Assembly (NCBI RefSeq): GCF_011601275.1
Contig: NZ_JAAOLY010000007.1
Span: 186,001 to 250,000 of the forward strand
From: Janthinobacterium lividum
Lineage (GTDB): Bacteria > Pseudomonadota > Gammaproteobacteria > Burkholderiales > Burkholderiaceae_D
Direction of reading: 5' to 3'
DNA: 64,000 bases
The notes beneath the pieces were generated by a model that worked only from the letters and a program-made list of their open reading frames with translations, had not been told where the DNA came from and made no database searches. The translations under genes were made by a program, and so were the position numbers. Positions within the stretch are counted from its first letter, which is position 1. Each line of letters begins with the position of its first letter. Below, piece by piece: positions 7,727 to 16,858 of this stretch.

Positions 7727-9474
7727 GCCAGAACTTTGTCGATGAGATTGTAGAGTTTTTCAAGGACCTGATCCTGGGCGACTTCGAGGATGACCAGGGC
7801 AAGGCCGCCATGATCGTCGGCGGCGCCATTTCCCTGATCCCCGTGGTTGACCAGGTGATGGACGTGCGCGATGTCTCGGGCATGATCTACCGCGTCGGCA
7901 GGAAAGGCGTATCGCGCGCGACCCGCGATGACTGGGTCGACATGGCGTTGGCGGCGTTCGGCTGCATTCCGGAAGTCGGCAGCCTGTTCAAGACCATCAT
8001 CAAGCCGCTGCGCAAATACCGCAAGGAGGTTGGCGCGGCGGCCGCTGGCGGCAATGTCATGATCGAAGCCATGCTGGGCAAGAGCAAGGGCGCCGCGATC
8101 AAATTCCTGAAAACCTTCCAATGGGCGCAAAACACCCAACTGGCAATCAGCACGGCCATGAGCGCGCTGGACAACTGCGTGCAATTGCTCAGCTACCTGT
8201 CGACCAGCCATTGGTGGCTGCCGTCGGACTTGCAGCATCTGGCGCGCGACATGAAGCCGCAAGTCGAAGCGGTGCGCGGCCCGCTCAAAGCCGGCATTGC
8301 GCAAGGCGCCAAGGCGCTGCAGGACTTGATCGAAGACATGCTGGGTGAAGACGCGTTATGGGCAGCAAAAAAAATCGCCGTCGCCGCCGGCACCGGCGCC
8401 AATACGGCAGCCAGACACAACCACAAGCCAGGCAACACGCATCCGCACAGCGCCAACGCCCAGTTCAAATCGCCCGCGATCAGCACCGATAAAAAAACCA
8501 AGGGCGTGGATGCCAAAGCAAAAACCAAAGAACGGGACTCGCCGGGCAAGGGAAAGGAACACAAACCCGTGGCCGACTCGCACCGCCAGAGCAGCGACGG
8601 CGGTACCGCGCCGGTCAAGAATACGTCGCGGCCGATTCGCGAACTGCTGTCAGAAATCAAATTTGGGCCGCGGGGACTGGTCGGTGAGCACATGGCAGAC
8701 TACTACCATATGGATCATGTGCTCAAGAAAACAGGTGACTGGCCGCATGGCAACATCCACGGTCAATGGCGCAGCAAATATCCACGCATTGTCGGCCCCG
8801 ACAGCAAACACAAGCGGCCCACCGAACTGGTGCCGGAAGATCTCGCCAAGGTGACGCTGTCAGGCGTCGATACGATCTGGCAGACCGACACGACTACCTA
8901 TCACTTCATCGAAGCCAAATTTACCGAGAGCGTGTACAGCCTGCACGGGCGACTGAAAAAGAATATGGCAAATGGGAAAATCCCGCGTGCACCGGCATCG
9001 TTAAATGACCGACAATTAACTTTATGGGCGTTGCTTGGGGAGCCTAAAAAGGGAACACAGATGGGAAAAAAATGGATTACCAAAAGCACGAATAATCCTG
9101 CAATGGTCACGTCCAGCAATTTCAAAAACCGCTGGGTATATCTGATGCTTGGAACTGCCGCCCTGACCAATCCATTTGTTACAGCAGCACATCCCATAGG
9201 GAAACTTAAATTAAACGCCGCACCAGGAATTTTCGAACACATGGAAGCAATATGGGAATTGATGAAATCAAACGACCATTACAATATAAAAATACATGAC
9301 AAACACAAAAAAACGCATGGAATAACTGATGAATTTGACCATCTGGAAATTGATCGAGTAGCAGATTTGCGTGAAGTAGCAACAAAATTGTCTTCCGAAA
9401 AACCGGCGGGACAAGAAAAAACTAAAGATAAACAGGAAAAACCGAAGTCCCCCAAACGAAAGCCTGGGAAATAA
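7723..9474 (+). CDS. predicted T6SS DNase effector, PoNe-type PD-(D/E)xK nuclease
   Basis: A 583-residue protein with three parts. Residues 1-240 hold a hydrophobic N-terminal domain (GGAISLIPVVDQVMDVRD..., W-x-D-MALAAFGCIPEVGSLFK), of the type that precedes many polymorphic toxins and may serve loading. Residues 240-310 are a Lys-rich, low-complexity linker. Residues 320-583 are the predicted nuclease: D383 in VDTIWQ, then E397-A-K399 in HFIEAKFTES, and Q446-M-G-K-K-W450-I, the D...ExK...QMxxxW order of PD-(D/E)xK toxins. The 'PoNe' label rests mainly on the neighbours: the following gene and five or six more downstream are DUF1910/DUF1911 (PoNi) immunity proteins, the known partner of PoNe DNases. 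Codon use becomes AT-rich from about base 8940. Expected target: DNA of competitor cells. Confidence 0.82.
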   Translation: MSQNFVDEIVEFFKDLILGDFEDDQGKAAMIVGGAISLIPVVDQVMDVRDVSGMIYRVGRKGVSRATRDDWVDMALAAFGCIPEVGSLFKTIIKPLRKYRKEVGAAAAGGNVMIEAMLGKSKGAAIKFLKTFQWAQNTQLAISTAMSALDNCVQLLSYLSTSHWWLPSDLQHLARDMKPQVEAVRGPLKAGIAQGAKALQDLIEDMLGEDALWAAKKIAVAAGTGANTAARHNHKPGNTHPHSANAQFKSPAISTDKKTKGVDAKAKTKERDSPGKGKEHKPVADSHRQSSDGGTAPVKNTSRPIRELLSEIKFGPRGLVGEHMADYYHMDHVLKKTGDWPHGNIHGQWRSKYPRIVGPDSKHKRPTELVPEDLAKVTLSGVDTIWQTDTTTYHFIEAKFTESVYSLHGRLKKNMANGKIPRAPASLNDRQLTLWALLGEPKKGTQMGKKWITKSTNNPAMVTSSNFKNRWVYLMLGTAALTNPFVTAAHPIGKLKLNAAPGIFEHMEAIWELMKSNDHYNIKIHDKHKKTHGITDEFDHLEIDRVADLREVATKLSSEKPAGQEKTKDKQEKPKSPKRKPGK

Positions 9475-10500
9475 ATGCATAATATTCCGTTGCATGATCG
9501 CCGCCGCCAGCAATTCATTTACCAGGAACTGTATGAAAAAACCCTGGAAAATTCGCTTGCACTGATAAAAGTCCAACAGGAAAATAAGGAATCGGCTGAA
9601 TCCGCGGCAGATCTCAGTCTGGCTTACAATTTTTTGTATCTTGAAAACTTCTGGATCTGGCTACTGGATTACACTGCGGGCATGCCCATAGAGGACCTCG
9701 CACCACGCCTGTCTGACATCGTGGACAAGTTTGCGCAGTGGAATGAAGTCGATCAAATCCATCAGAAGGAAATATTATCGGAATATCCCGAATATGGCCC
9801 ATATAAATATCGGGCAGCACCAAATTTTGGCGACCTTGCCGATTATGAAGATACTCTGCAATTACTAAGTATCGCTATATTATTGCGTGACCAGCGTTCG
9901 GTAAATCGCATCATACGCATACTAAGCAGCCACCGTGGACAGGATGGTTTGTTCGAGGAACTGATTAGCGCCTATGTGGACGATTCGATCACGATTGACA
10001 CTTGCGTACTTGGCAAACCGTACGATGTCTTGCTGCAGACAGTTTATGAAGATGATGAAAATTCGGTACGAAATTTACTCAAGAATTATTTGAAACAATG
10101 GTACCCGGCGATGAAGGACCATCCTCGCTGGTACAACGGCCACATCAGAATCAGCGATGAAGGCTACGCGCCATATTATGGTTACTGGGCATTTGAAGCA
10201 GCTGCAATGGTTTTTGTTTTTGACTTCGATGACAGCGGCATAGACCATTTGGTCTATCCAAAAGACCTCGTTGACTATGCGCGCAAGTTACGTAAAGAAA
10301 ATCGATACACGAGTATCGATGGGGAGGATGCGACGGGTGTCCGCCGTATCGAAGGAGGCCAGCTCTGCCAGCAAACCGGATTCTGGGAAACACCAGCAAA
10401 GTTAAACAGCCGCAGTCACTTCGTGGAGGGTCAGGTGATGCCCGTTTTTGATGATACGGCATACGGAAAAACAATTTGGCATTGGAGTAAAGAACAATAA
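9475..10500 (+). CDS. PoNi-like immunity protein 1 (DUF1910/DUF1911), cognate candidate
   Basis: A 341-residue soluble protein starting directly after the effector stop codon (TAA then ATG, no gap), which makes it the prime candidate for the cognate immunity. It begins with a DUF1910-like helical half (RRRQQFIYQELYEKT...). The DUF1911 half has the hallmark YYGYWAFEAAAMVFVFDFDD followed by HLVYPKDLVDYARKL. A further tail of about 40 residues (CQQTGFWETPAKLNSRSHF...PVFDDTAYGKTIWHW) is not part of canonical PoNi proteins. AT-rich codon use matches the toxin domain before it. It should bind and block the DNase in the cytoplasm of the producer. Confidence 0.85.
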   Translation: MHNIPLHDRRRQQFIYQELYEKTLENSLALIKVQQENKESAESAADLSLAYNFLYLENFWIWLLDYTAGMPIEDLAPRLSDIVDKFAQWNEVDQIHQKEILSEYPEYGPYKYRAAPNFGDLADYEDTLQLLSIAILLRDQRSVNRIIRILSSHRGQDGLFEELISAYVDDSITIDTCVLGKPYDVLLQTVYEDDENSVRNLLKNYLKQWYPAMKDHPRWYNGHIRISDEGYAPYYGYWAFEAAAMVFVFDFDDSGIDHLVYPKDLVDYARKLRKENRYTSIDGEDATGVRRIEGGQLCQQTGFWETPAKLNSRSHFVEGQVMPVFDDTAYGKTIWHWSKEQ

Positions 10501-10572
10501 TCAACCGGCTAACTCGCACAACCGAACGTTTTAGCTGCTTACCGTGAACCGAAATCCAAAGAAGTCATGCTG

Positions 10573-10676
10573 AAATCTACACCAAACAAGAAAAATGGTA
10601 CTTCGCCATGAAAAATAGCGTCTTTCATGAACGGCGTCGGCAACAATTTCTTTATGAGGAACTTTACAATAAAACA
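10573..10676. repeat. duplicated upstream/N-terminal segment (copy at 11707-11810)
   Basis: The last 35 bases before paralogue 2 and its first 69 coding bases are nearly identical to 11707-11810 before and within paralogue 3; I count about eight mismatches by eye and no gaps. The repeat crosses the start codon, so the two genes arose by tandem duplication that carried the leader along. Confidence 0.75.
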
Positions 10677-11633
10677 CGGGAAAATCAACTTCTCCTGATT
10701 AAAGTAGGACATGATAATGAAAAAGTAGCAAGTACGACGCAAAGTAAAAATTCGATTTATCAGTTCTTGCATCTCGAACTATTTTGGCTCTGGATGTTGG
10801 ACTACACCGCAGGCATCCCAATTCATGAACTAGCTCCGCGCATGACTGCCATTGTTGATGCATTTGAAAAATGGAACGATGTATATCAATTATTTCAACA
10901 GGATGCTGCACTTGATTTTCCAGAATTTGGGCCTTACGACTATATCGGTGCCCCGCAATTCTCCAATCTTTTTGAGTACGAAAATACGCTTCAATTAATT
11001 AGCATTGCCATTTTACTGCGAGACCAGCAATCGGTCATGCGCATCATTAATGTACTACGTAGTCACCGTGGGCAAGATGGCTTATTCGAACAATTAATTG
11101 GAGGATATGTCGAAGAAGAAATAACTCTAGACAGTTGCGTTCTTGGAAAACCCTATGACACGCTGCTGCAGGTATTTTATGAAGAAGATGAAAGTGCCAC
11201 GCTCAATCTTTTGAAAAGTTATTTGAAATTATGGTACCCAGCCATGAAGGATCATCCACGCTGGCATGATGAACATTTGCATATCAACGAGGAAGGTTAT
11301 TCCGGTTATTATGGTTACTGGGCATTCGAAGCAGGCGCAACAGTCTATCTACTCGATCTCGATGATAGCGACATCAATCACCTGGTCTATCCAAAAGACC
11401 TTGTGGACTACGGGCGAAAATTACGTAAAGAAAACCGTTACACCAGTTTATATACGAAACTGCAGCACAATGTCCGCCGTGTTGAAGGGGGAAATCCGTG
11501 CCCCCAAACTGGCTTCTGGGAAACCTCAGCAAAGGTACACAGCCGTAGCCATTTTGAGCAAGGCCAAGTCATGCCTGTTTTTGATGATGCGGCATACGGT
11601 GAAACCATCTGGCATTGGAGTGAACAACAATAG
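10608..11633 (+). CDS. PoNi-like immunity paralogue 2
   Basis: Also 341 residues and alignable end to end with paralogue 1: N-terminal RRRQQFLYEELYNKT, DUF1911 core YYGYWAFEAGATVYLLDLDD and LVYPKDLVDYGRKL, and the extra tail CPQTGFWETSAKVHSRSHFEQG ending in HWSEQQ. The middle (for example EKWNDVYQLFQQDAALDFPEFG) differs clearly from paralogue 1, so it probably recognises a different toxin variant. No toxin gene precedes it; the 107-base upstream gap is related to the one before paralogue 3. No strong ribosome site is seen before the ATG. Confidence 0.83.
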   Translation: MKNSVFHERRRQQFLYEELYNKTRENQLLLIKVGHDNEKVASTTQSKNSIYQFLHLELFWLWMLDYTAGIPIHELAPRMTAIVDAFEKWNDVYQLFQQDAALDFPEFGPYDYIGAPQFSNLFEYENTLQLISIAILLRDQQSVMRIINVLRSHRGQDGLFEQLIGGYVEEEITLDSCVLGKPYDTLLQVFYEEDESATLNLLKSYLKLWYPAMKDHPRWHDEHLHINEEGYSGYYGYWAFEAGATVYLLDLDDSDINHLVYPKDLVDYGRKLRKENRYTSLYTKLQHNVRRVEGGNPCPQTGFWETSAKVHSRSHFEQGQVMPVFDDAAYGETIWHWSEQQ

Positions 11634-11741
11634 CCAATATTTCATCTCATACAGCCAAGAATGTTAGGAATTTACATTGAACGCAATGTCCGACAACATC
11701 TTGCAAAAATCTGCACCAAACAAGAAAAATGGTACTTCGCC

Positions 11742-12767
11742 ATGAAAAATAGCCTCTTTCATGAACGGCGTCGTCAACAATTTCTTTATGAGGAACTTTA
11801 TAAAAAAACACAGACAAATCAACTTTCCTTGATCCGGGAAGGAGAAGAAAACAGAAAGGATGCATACTCGATAGGTGAAAGTTCCTCCGTTCATCATTTC
11901 CTGTATCTGGAATTACTATGGATATGGATGCTTGACTACACGGCAGGCATAGCCCTTGATCAACTGGTGCCTCGAATCGCCGATATCGTGGAAAAATTTG
12001 AAGAGTGGAACGAAGTGGATCAAAGGTATCAACAGGAGTGTGCGCTGAAGCTGCCTGAATATGGTCCGTATAAATATTCCGGGGCGCCCGATTTCTCGAC
12101 ACTTTCCGACTACGAAGACACGCTGCAACTGCTGAGCATTGCCATTTTGGCGCGCGATCAGCGTTCGGTCCAACGTATCATTCACGTACTACGTAGCCAT
12201 CGCGGTCAAGATGGCCTGTTCGAGCAATTGATCAGTGCTTATGTCGACAACGTCGTCGAGCGCGATACCTGTGTACTTGGCGCCCCTTATGACACCTTGC
12301 TACGTGTGTTTTATGAAGAAGATGAGACGGCCACACTCAGCTTGCTCAAAAAATATTTACAACAGTGGTATCCGGCAATGAAGGATCATCCACGCTGGTA
12401 TGACGAGCATCTTAGAATCAGCGAAGAGGGCTATGCCGGCTATTATGGCTATTGGGCATTTGAAGCCGGAGCTGCAGTCTTTATTCTCGATCTGGACGAC
12501 AGCGCTATCGATCATCTGGTCTACCCTAAGGACTTGGTCAATTATGGCTGCAAGTTACGCGCGGAACACCGTTACACAAGCATGGATACGGACTTAATCA
12601 ATAAGGCCGGTCGTGTTGAGGGAGGCCAACCCTGCCCCCAAACTGGCTTCTGGGAAACCCCGGCAAAATTACACAGCCACAGCCACTTCGCGCAAGGCCA
12701 AATCATGCCCGTTTTTGATGATGCGGCATACGGTAAAACCATCTGGCATTGGAGTGAAGAACAATAA
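11742..12767 (+). CDS. PoNi-like immunity paralogue 3
   Basis: 341 residues, starting MKNSLFHERRRQQ. The frame is open further upstream to 11661, but the length of the paralogues and the shared leader place the start here. It has the same DUF1910/DUF1911 layout (YYGYWAFEAGAAVFILDLDD, LVYPKDLVNYGCKL) and the same extra C-terminal tail. Central residues (EQLVPR..., EECALKLPEYG-like stretch, YVDNVVERDTC) are distinct from its neighbours. The 3' end from 12631 belongs to a 176-base repeat shared with paralogue 5. It is an orphan immunity gene, with no intact toxin adjacent. Confidence 0.83.
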   Translation: MKNSLFHERRRQQFLYEELYKKTQTNQLSLIREGEENRKDAYSIGESSSVHHFLYLELLWIWMLDYTAGIALDQLVPRIADIVEKFEEWNEVDQRYQQECALKLPEYGPYKYSGAPDFSTLSDYEDTLQLLSIAILARDQRSVQRIIHVLRSHRGQDGLFEQLISAYVDNVVERDTCVLGAPYDTLLRVFYEEDETATLSLLKKYLQQWYPAMKDHPRWYDEHLRISEEGYAGYYGYWAFEAGAAVFILDLDDSAIDHLVYPKDLVNYGCKLRAEHRYTSMDTDLINKAGRVEGGQPCPQTGFWETPAKLHSHSHFAQGQIMPVFDDAAYGKTIWHWSEEQ

Positions 12768-12806
12768 CCAATTTTTCATCTCGCACGGCCAGCGACTGCC
12801 CCAGCG
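12631..12806. repeat. 176-base repeat, copy A (copy B at 16683-16858)
   Basis: The 3' end of paralogue 3 plus 39 bases beyond its stop is the same as 16683-16858 at the end of paralogue 5, with two or three mismatches by eye and no gaps. The repeat covers the C-terminal tail module, the stop codon and the start of the downstream relic. It is long and similar enough to support homologous recombination between the two sites. Confidence 0.8.
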
Positions 12807-12973
12807 CCAAGGCTTTGGAATTGTGCGCCTATGCCAGCGAGGCCTGCCCGCAGGCCGGTCGATGGCAAGCGCTGGACATTCCACCGCAAACCCGACGATT
12901 TGAGCAGGGCGAGATCATGAGCAATCTGGACGCCGCCTATGGCTTAACGGTGTGGCGCTTCTTGAACGCATGA
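12768..12973 (+). pseudogene. relic: DUF3396 tail joined to an immunity C-terminal tail
   Basis: No start codon or full gene, but one frame is readable from about 12782 to the TGA at 12971. Its first residues (RTASDCPSAK) resemble the end of the DUF3396 genes (DSDWPSAELRQ). After that come CPQAGRWQALDIPPQTRRF and EQGEIMSNLDAAYGLTVWRF, clearly related to the tail of the PoNi-like proteins here (CPQTGFW...FEQGQVMPVFDDAAYG.T.W). It is therefore a join of two immunity-gene ends. A second, more damaged copy lies at 16820-17025. Confidence 0.65.
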
Positions 12974-13000
12974 AGAAACGACGCAGTGGAAAGCGAAAAA

Positions 13001-14077
13001 ATGAGTGAAGCGGACAGTTTTCTTGACAATGATGATATCAAAGGATTTGCCTCCGATCTCAGGGAGTGGCCGAATTCATCTTATGGAAATGATCAGATCA
13101 CACATAATGTCAGCCCTTTTGTCAGCTTTTATTTTCTCTACGACAGCAAGCATCATCTTGATACATCACTGCAAATGGTGGATATACATGAGCAATTTGA
13201 GCGCTTGACGGGAAACCCCTATCTTATTGGCACGCACCCCGATTCGGAACGGCCTTACCCTTACGGCTCAAAACGTTTGCCAGATCTCCGTGAATTTGCC
13301 CGAAAAACAAAAAAAGAAGACTATTTCGCCTTCAATTTTACCGATCAGAAAAATCATATTTCCTCTCCTGCCACGGCAGGATATTTTTGGAAAGTTCGGA
13401 ACTATATGAACGACGACGCGGTGCCATCAAACAGAACCTATTCATCGATTCAGTTTTACTATCGTTGGTCATGGTGGCTCGAAAATAAAGACGCCTGGAG
13501 ACAATTTGTCCTTCAAACGGCTGGAATACTTGATGCTGCGCAGGTATACAGCGGCTTTGCCATGGCGACGCCGTTGGCGTATGGCTCCCGGTCAGAAGTC
13601 TCTGTCTGGGAACGTGCTCTGACACCTCATTTCTACGGGCTTGATATCGATGATTATCTCGGGATGCACGGTGAACTGGCGCTAGGCATCCGCCCCCCCA
13701 CGTGGGGCTTTCTGCTGTCGGATACCTGGCGCGAAAAACTGGATATCACCCGTGACCAAGTTAAGTTCAACCTCAATCATCCGAACATAAAAATAGAAGA
13801 ACTTGGCATGGGGCAGTGGATTGAATTAGGCGACGAACCGTCGCTTTATCCGGTCGAAGATGGTGTCCCGGCGCTGCCGGTATTACTAAACAAATTACTC
13901 AAGCCAATACGTCATGATCATATGGGCCTGCTAAGCGGCGCCCAGTGGGACGGCGATCCAAACGAACGCTTCAACGATACCGACTCGTTACGCTGGATGC
14001 GACGCTTCGACGCCGACAGCGACTGGCCCAGCGCCGAATTGCGCCAGCGAGCAGCAAAAACGACGGGAAAACAATGA
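13001..14077 (+). CDS. T6SS immunity protein, DUF3396 family (copy a)
   Basis: A 358-residue soluble protein. DUF3396 features are seen: the segment HEQFERLTGNPYLIGTHPDSE, the central YSSIQFYYRWSWW and the late GIRPPTWGFLLSDTWREKL, followed by LGMGQWIELGDEPSLYPVEDG. DUF3396 proteins are known partners of VRR-Nuc nuclease effectors. The ATG at 13001 was chosen over a GTG at 12986 because it matches the start of the second copy (17482). The stop overlaps the next gene's ATG (ATGA), a tight operon. No VRR-Nuc toxin remains next to this copy, so it is an orphan. Confidence 0.8.
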   Translation: MSEADSFLDNDDIKGFASDLREWPNSSYGNDQITHNVSPFVSFYFLYDSKHHLDTSLQMVDIHEQFERLTGNPYLIGTHPDSERPYPYGSKRLPDLREFARKTKKEDYFAFNFTDQKNHISSPATAGYFWKVRNYMNDDAVPSNRTYSSIQFYYRWSWWLENKDAWRQFVLQTAGILDAAQVYSGFAMATPLAYGSRSEVSVWERALTPHFYGLDIDDYLGMHGELALGIRPPTWGFLLSDTWREKLDITRDQVKFNLNHPNIKIEELGMGQWIELGDEPSLYPVEDGVPALPVLLNKLLKPIRHDHMGLLSGAQWDGDPNERFNDTDSLRWMRRFDADSDWPSAELRQRAAKTTGKQ

Positions 14078-15099
14078 TCACCGCCCCGTTCGACGTGCGG
14101 CGCCGGCAGAAATTTCTCTACGAAGATCTTTACCATAAAACGCGAGAAAATCAACTTTCACTAATTAAAGGTCAACTTGACAACAAAAAAGTGGCCGAAT
14201 CAATACAAAGTCAAACTGTCATTTACCAGTTTTTGTATCTGGAAGCGTTATGGATCTGGATACTCGACTATACGGCAGGTGAGCCGATTCTTGCACTGGC
14301 GCCGCGCATTGCAGGCATCGTGGATAAATTTGAAGAGTGGAATGAAGTCGATCAACTCTATCAACAAGAATTGGCGCTCGATTTTCCAGAAGATGGGCCA
14401 TATGAATACGAGGGTGCGCCGCAGTTTTCCACCCTTTCCGACTATGAGGACACACTACAACTGCTCAGCATCGCCATCCTGCTGCGCGATCAGCGTTCAG
14501 TGCGACGTATTATTCACGTACTGCGCAGCCACCGTGGCCGCGATGGGCTGTTCGAGCAATTGATAGGCGCATATGTCGAGGACAGTCAAGACCTGGACAC
14601 CTGCATTATCAGCAAGCCCTACAACACCCTGCTGCAAGTATTCTATGAAGAAGACGACAACTCTGCCTTAGCCCTGTTCCAGAAGTATTTGAAACAGTGG
14701 TATCCGGCCATGAAAAATCATCCACGCTGGTACGATGAGCATCTCAATATCAACGAGGAAGGCTATGCCGCGTATTACGGCTACTGGGCCTTCGAAGCGG
14801 GGGCGACCGTCTTTATACTCGACCTGGACGACAGCCAGATCGACCATCTGGTCTATCCCAAAGACCTGGTCGATTATGCGCGAAAACTATGGGAAGAAGG
14901 CCGCTACACCAGTCAGGAAACAGAACCACTGATACACAAGGAACGCGTCGAGGGCGGCCAACCCTGCCCCCAAACTGGCTTCTGGGAAACCCCGGCAAAA
15001 TTACACAGCCGTAGCCATTTTGAACAAGGCCAAGTGATGCCTGTTTTTGATGATGCGGCATACGGTGAAACCATCTGGCATCGGATTGAAGAACAATAG
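14074..15099 (+). CDS. PoNi-like immunity paralogue 4
   Basis: 341 residues, starting MITAPFDVRRRQKFLYEDLY within the stop codon of the DUF3396 gene. It has the usual DUF1910/DUF1911 plan with YYGYWAFEAGATVFILDLDD and LVYPKDLVDYARKL, plus the full C-terminal tail. Bases 14391-14913 are nearly identical to the matching part of paralogue 6, while the first 100 residues differ, so the two look like products of gene conversion or a recent partial duplication. The unlike N-terminal half may hold the toxin-specific contacts (inference). Confidence 0.83.
   Translation: MITAPFDVRRRQKFLYEDLYHKTRENQLSLIKGQLDNKKVAESIQSQTVIYQFLYLEALWIWILDYTAGEPILALAPRIAGIVDKFEEWNEVDQLYQQELALDFPEDGPYEYEGAPQFSTLSDYEDTLQLLSIAILLRDQRSVRRIIHVLRSHRGRDGLFEQLIGAYVEDSQDLDTCIISKPYNTLLQVFYEEDDNSALALFQKYLKQWYPAMKNHPRWYDEHLNINEEGYAAYYGYWAFEAGATVFILDLDDSQIDHLVYPKDLVDYARKLWEEGRYTSQETEPLIHKERVEGGQPCPQTGFWETPAKLHSRSHFEQGQVMPVFDDAAYGETIWHRIEEQ
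14391..14913. repeat. 523-base near-identical segment (copy at 18926-19448)
   Basis: Gap-free correspondence between paralogues 4 and 6 at a constant offset of 4535 bases, with about seven mismatches counted by eye. Similarity falls off sharply upstream and downstream of the segment although the genes remain homologous, the usual picture of gene conversion. Confidence 0.8.
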
Positions 15100-15197
15100 C
15101 CAATTTTCCATCTCGCACAGCCGGCGACTGGCCCAACGCAAAGCTGCGTCAGCGGAGGAGCCATTCTACGCCAGCGAGGCCTGCCCGCAGCTGCAAC
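15100..15197 (+). pseudogene. relic of a DUF3396 3' end
   Basis: Directly after paralogue 4. The reading CGC ACA GCC GGC GAC TGG gives RTAGDWPNAKLRQ, matching the DSDWPSAELRQ ending of both DUF3396 genes; the following bases match the GC-rich tail of copy b (around 18560). It then runs without a break into the PoNe relic. It is too short and rearranged to code for anything. Confidence 0.5.
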
Positions 15198-15757
15198 GTG
15201 GCCGACTCGCACTGCCAAAGCAGTGACGGCGGCACCGCGCCGGTCAAGGAATTATCTCGCCAAGGTAACACTATCAGGCGTCGATACGATCTGGCAGACC
15301 GACACGACCACCTATCACTACATCGAAGCCAAATTTACCGAGAGCGTGTACAACCAGCATGCGCGCCTGAAAGATGGGCATAGAATGGCTAGGCAACAGT
15401 GTCGATAGCCCCTCAATGCTAGCCCCCGGCAATTTAAAAGGCCGCTGGGTGTATTTGATGCTGGGTACCACCGCGCTATCCAATCCATTGGTGACGGCTC
15501 GCCACCCGAACGGCAAGCTCAAATTAACGGCAGCGCCTGGGGTTGTCGATCATCTTGAGGCGACATTGGAGTTGCTAGCATCATGTGATCATTGCAACAT
15601 AAAGATACATGACAAACACAAGAAAACTCACGGCATAAGCGATATCTTCGACCATACTGCGATTGATCGCATAGAAGACATTCGTAGGTTTGCAGAAAAA
15701 AGTAAAACGAAAAATTCCGGTACTCAAAAAAACATCAAGAAAGAAAAGAAAAAATAA
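15198..15757 (+). pseudogene. broken second copy of the PoNe nuclease tail
   Basis: From GTGGCCGACTCGCAC onward this copies the 3' part of the effector at 7723-9474. It keeps VADSHCQSSDGGTAPVK (as in the linker), then loses about 210 bases. In another frame it resumes with LAKVTLSGVDTIWQTDTTTY and EAKFTESVYNQHARL, so D and ExK are retained. It then loses about 30 codons, shifts frame and continues as MGIEWLGNSVDSPSML... to RWVYLMLGTTALSNPLVTARHP and HGISDIFDHTAIDRIEDI. With two deletions, frameshifts and no start it cannot make an active effector. The differing residues show it was a distinct toxin variant, not a fresh copy. Confidence 0.85.
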
Positions 15758-15793
15758 ACCGACCATCTTTACCTAGAAAAAAAGCACCTAGCC

Positions 15794-16819
15794 ATGGGAA
15801 ATTTACCTTTTCATCAGCGACGCAGACAACAATTTCTGTATGAAGAGCTTTACAAAAAAACACGAAAAAATCAATTTTTGCTAATTGAAGGAGGAATTGA
15901 AAATGCAAAAATTGCTAAGACAATGAAACAAAATGCTACGACTCACCAGCTTTTATATTTGGAAACATTCTGGCTCTGGATGCTCGACTATACCGCCGGG
16001 GAGCCTATCGATTCGCTAGCGCTGCGCATAGGGGGCATCGTCGATAAATTTGAAGAATGGAATGAGGTTGATCAACTCTATCAGCAGGAAATGGCAATTG
16101 AGCTTCCAGAGTTTGGACCGTACGAATATGAAGGAGCACCAGAATTTTCCATTCTTTCCGACTACCAAGACACGCTGCAGTTACTCAGCATTACCATCCT
16201 GCTGCGCGATCATCAGTCCGTCAAACGCATCAGCCACCTACTACGCAGCCACTGTGGCCGCGATGGCCTGTTTGAGCAATTAATTGACGGATATGTGGAC
16301 GATGGGCAAGCACTTGACACCTGTATCCTCGGCAAGCCCTATGACACGCTATTGCAAGTGTTCTATGAGGAAGATGATAAAGCTGCGCTCGACCTGCTTC
16401 AGCAATACCTGAAACAGTGGTATCCGACTATGAAAAATCATCCACGATGGTACAACGGGCATCTGAGAATCCGGGACGAAGGCTACGCACCCTATTACGG
16501 TTACTGGGCATTTGAAGCAGGTGCGACAATTTTTTTACTTGACCTTGGCGACAGCCAGATCGATCATCTGGTCTATCCCAAGGACTTGGTCGATTATGCA
16601 CGCCAACTGCGGAAAGATGACCGATATACCAGTCTGGCCACAGAACCACTAATGTGCAAGGGGCGCGTCGAGGGCAGCCAGCCCTGCCCTCAAACTGGCT
16701 TCTGGGAAACCCCGGCAAAATTACACAGCCGCAGCCACTTCGCGCAAGGCCAAATCATGCCCGTTTTTGATGATGCGGCATACGGTAAAACCATCTGGCA
16801 TTGGAGTGAAGAACAATAA
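15794..16819 (+). CDS. PoNi-like immunity paralogue 5
   Basis: 341 residues, MGNLPFHQRRRQQFLYEELYKKT... Its position 36 bases after the broken PoNe tail is the position of a cognate immunity, so it was probably the partner of that lost toxin. The DUF1911 core reads YYGYWAFEAGATIFLLDLGD and LVYPKDLVDYARQL, and the C-terminal tail is complete. Its central part (FEEWNEVDQLYQQEMAIELPEFG) is closest to paralogue 4. The 3' end lies in the 176-base repeat shared with paralogue 3. Its A-rich 5' end contrasts with the flanking core genome. Confidence 0.83.
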   Translation: MGNLPFHQRRRQQFLYEELYKKTRKNQFLLIEGGIENAKIAKTMKQNATTHQLLYLETFWLWMLDYTAGEPIDSLALRIGGIVDKFEEWNEVDQLYQQEMAIELPEFGPYEYEGAPEFSILSDYQDTLQLLSITILLRDHQSVKRISHLLRSHCGRDGLFEQLIDGYVDDGQALDTCILGKPYDTLLQVFYEEDDKAALDLLQQYLKQWYPTMKNHPRWYNGHLRIRDEGYAPYYGYWAFEAGATIFLLDLGDSQIDHLVYPKDLVDYARQLRKDDRYTSLATEPLMCKGRVEGSQPCPQTGFWETPAKLHSRSHFAQGQIMPVFDDAAYGKTIWHWSEEQ

Positions 16820-16858
16820 CCAATTTTTCATCTCGCACGGCCAGCGACTGCCCCAGCG
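16683..16858. repeat. 176-base repeat, copy B (copy A at 12631-12806)
   Basis: Second copy of the segment described at 12631. It spans the C-terminal tail of paralogue 5, its stop codon and the first bases of the following relic. Confidence 0.8.

Noticed and set aside
11661..11741. A longer N-terminus for immunity paralogue 3
   Set aside because: The same leader precedes paralogue 2, where it is not open in frame, and all paralogues begin at the equivalent ATG.
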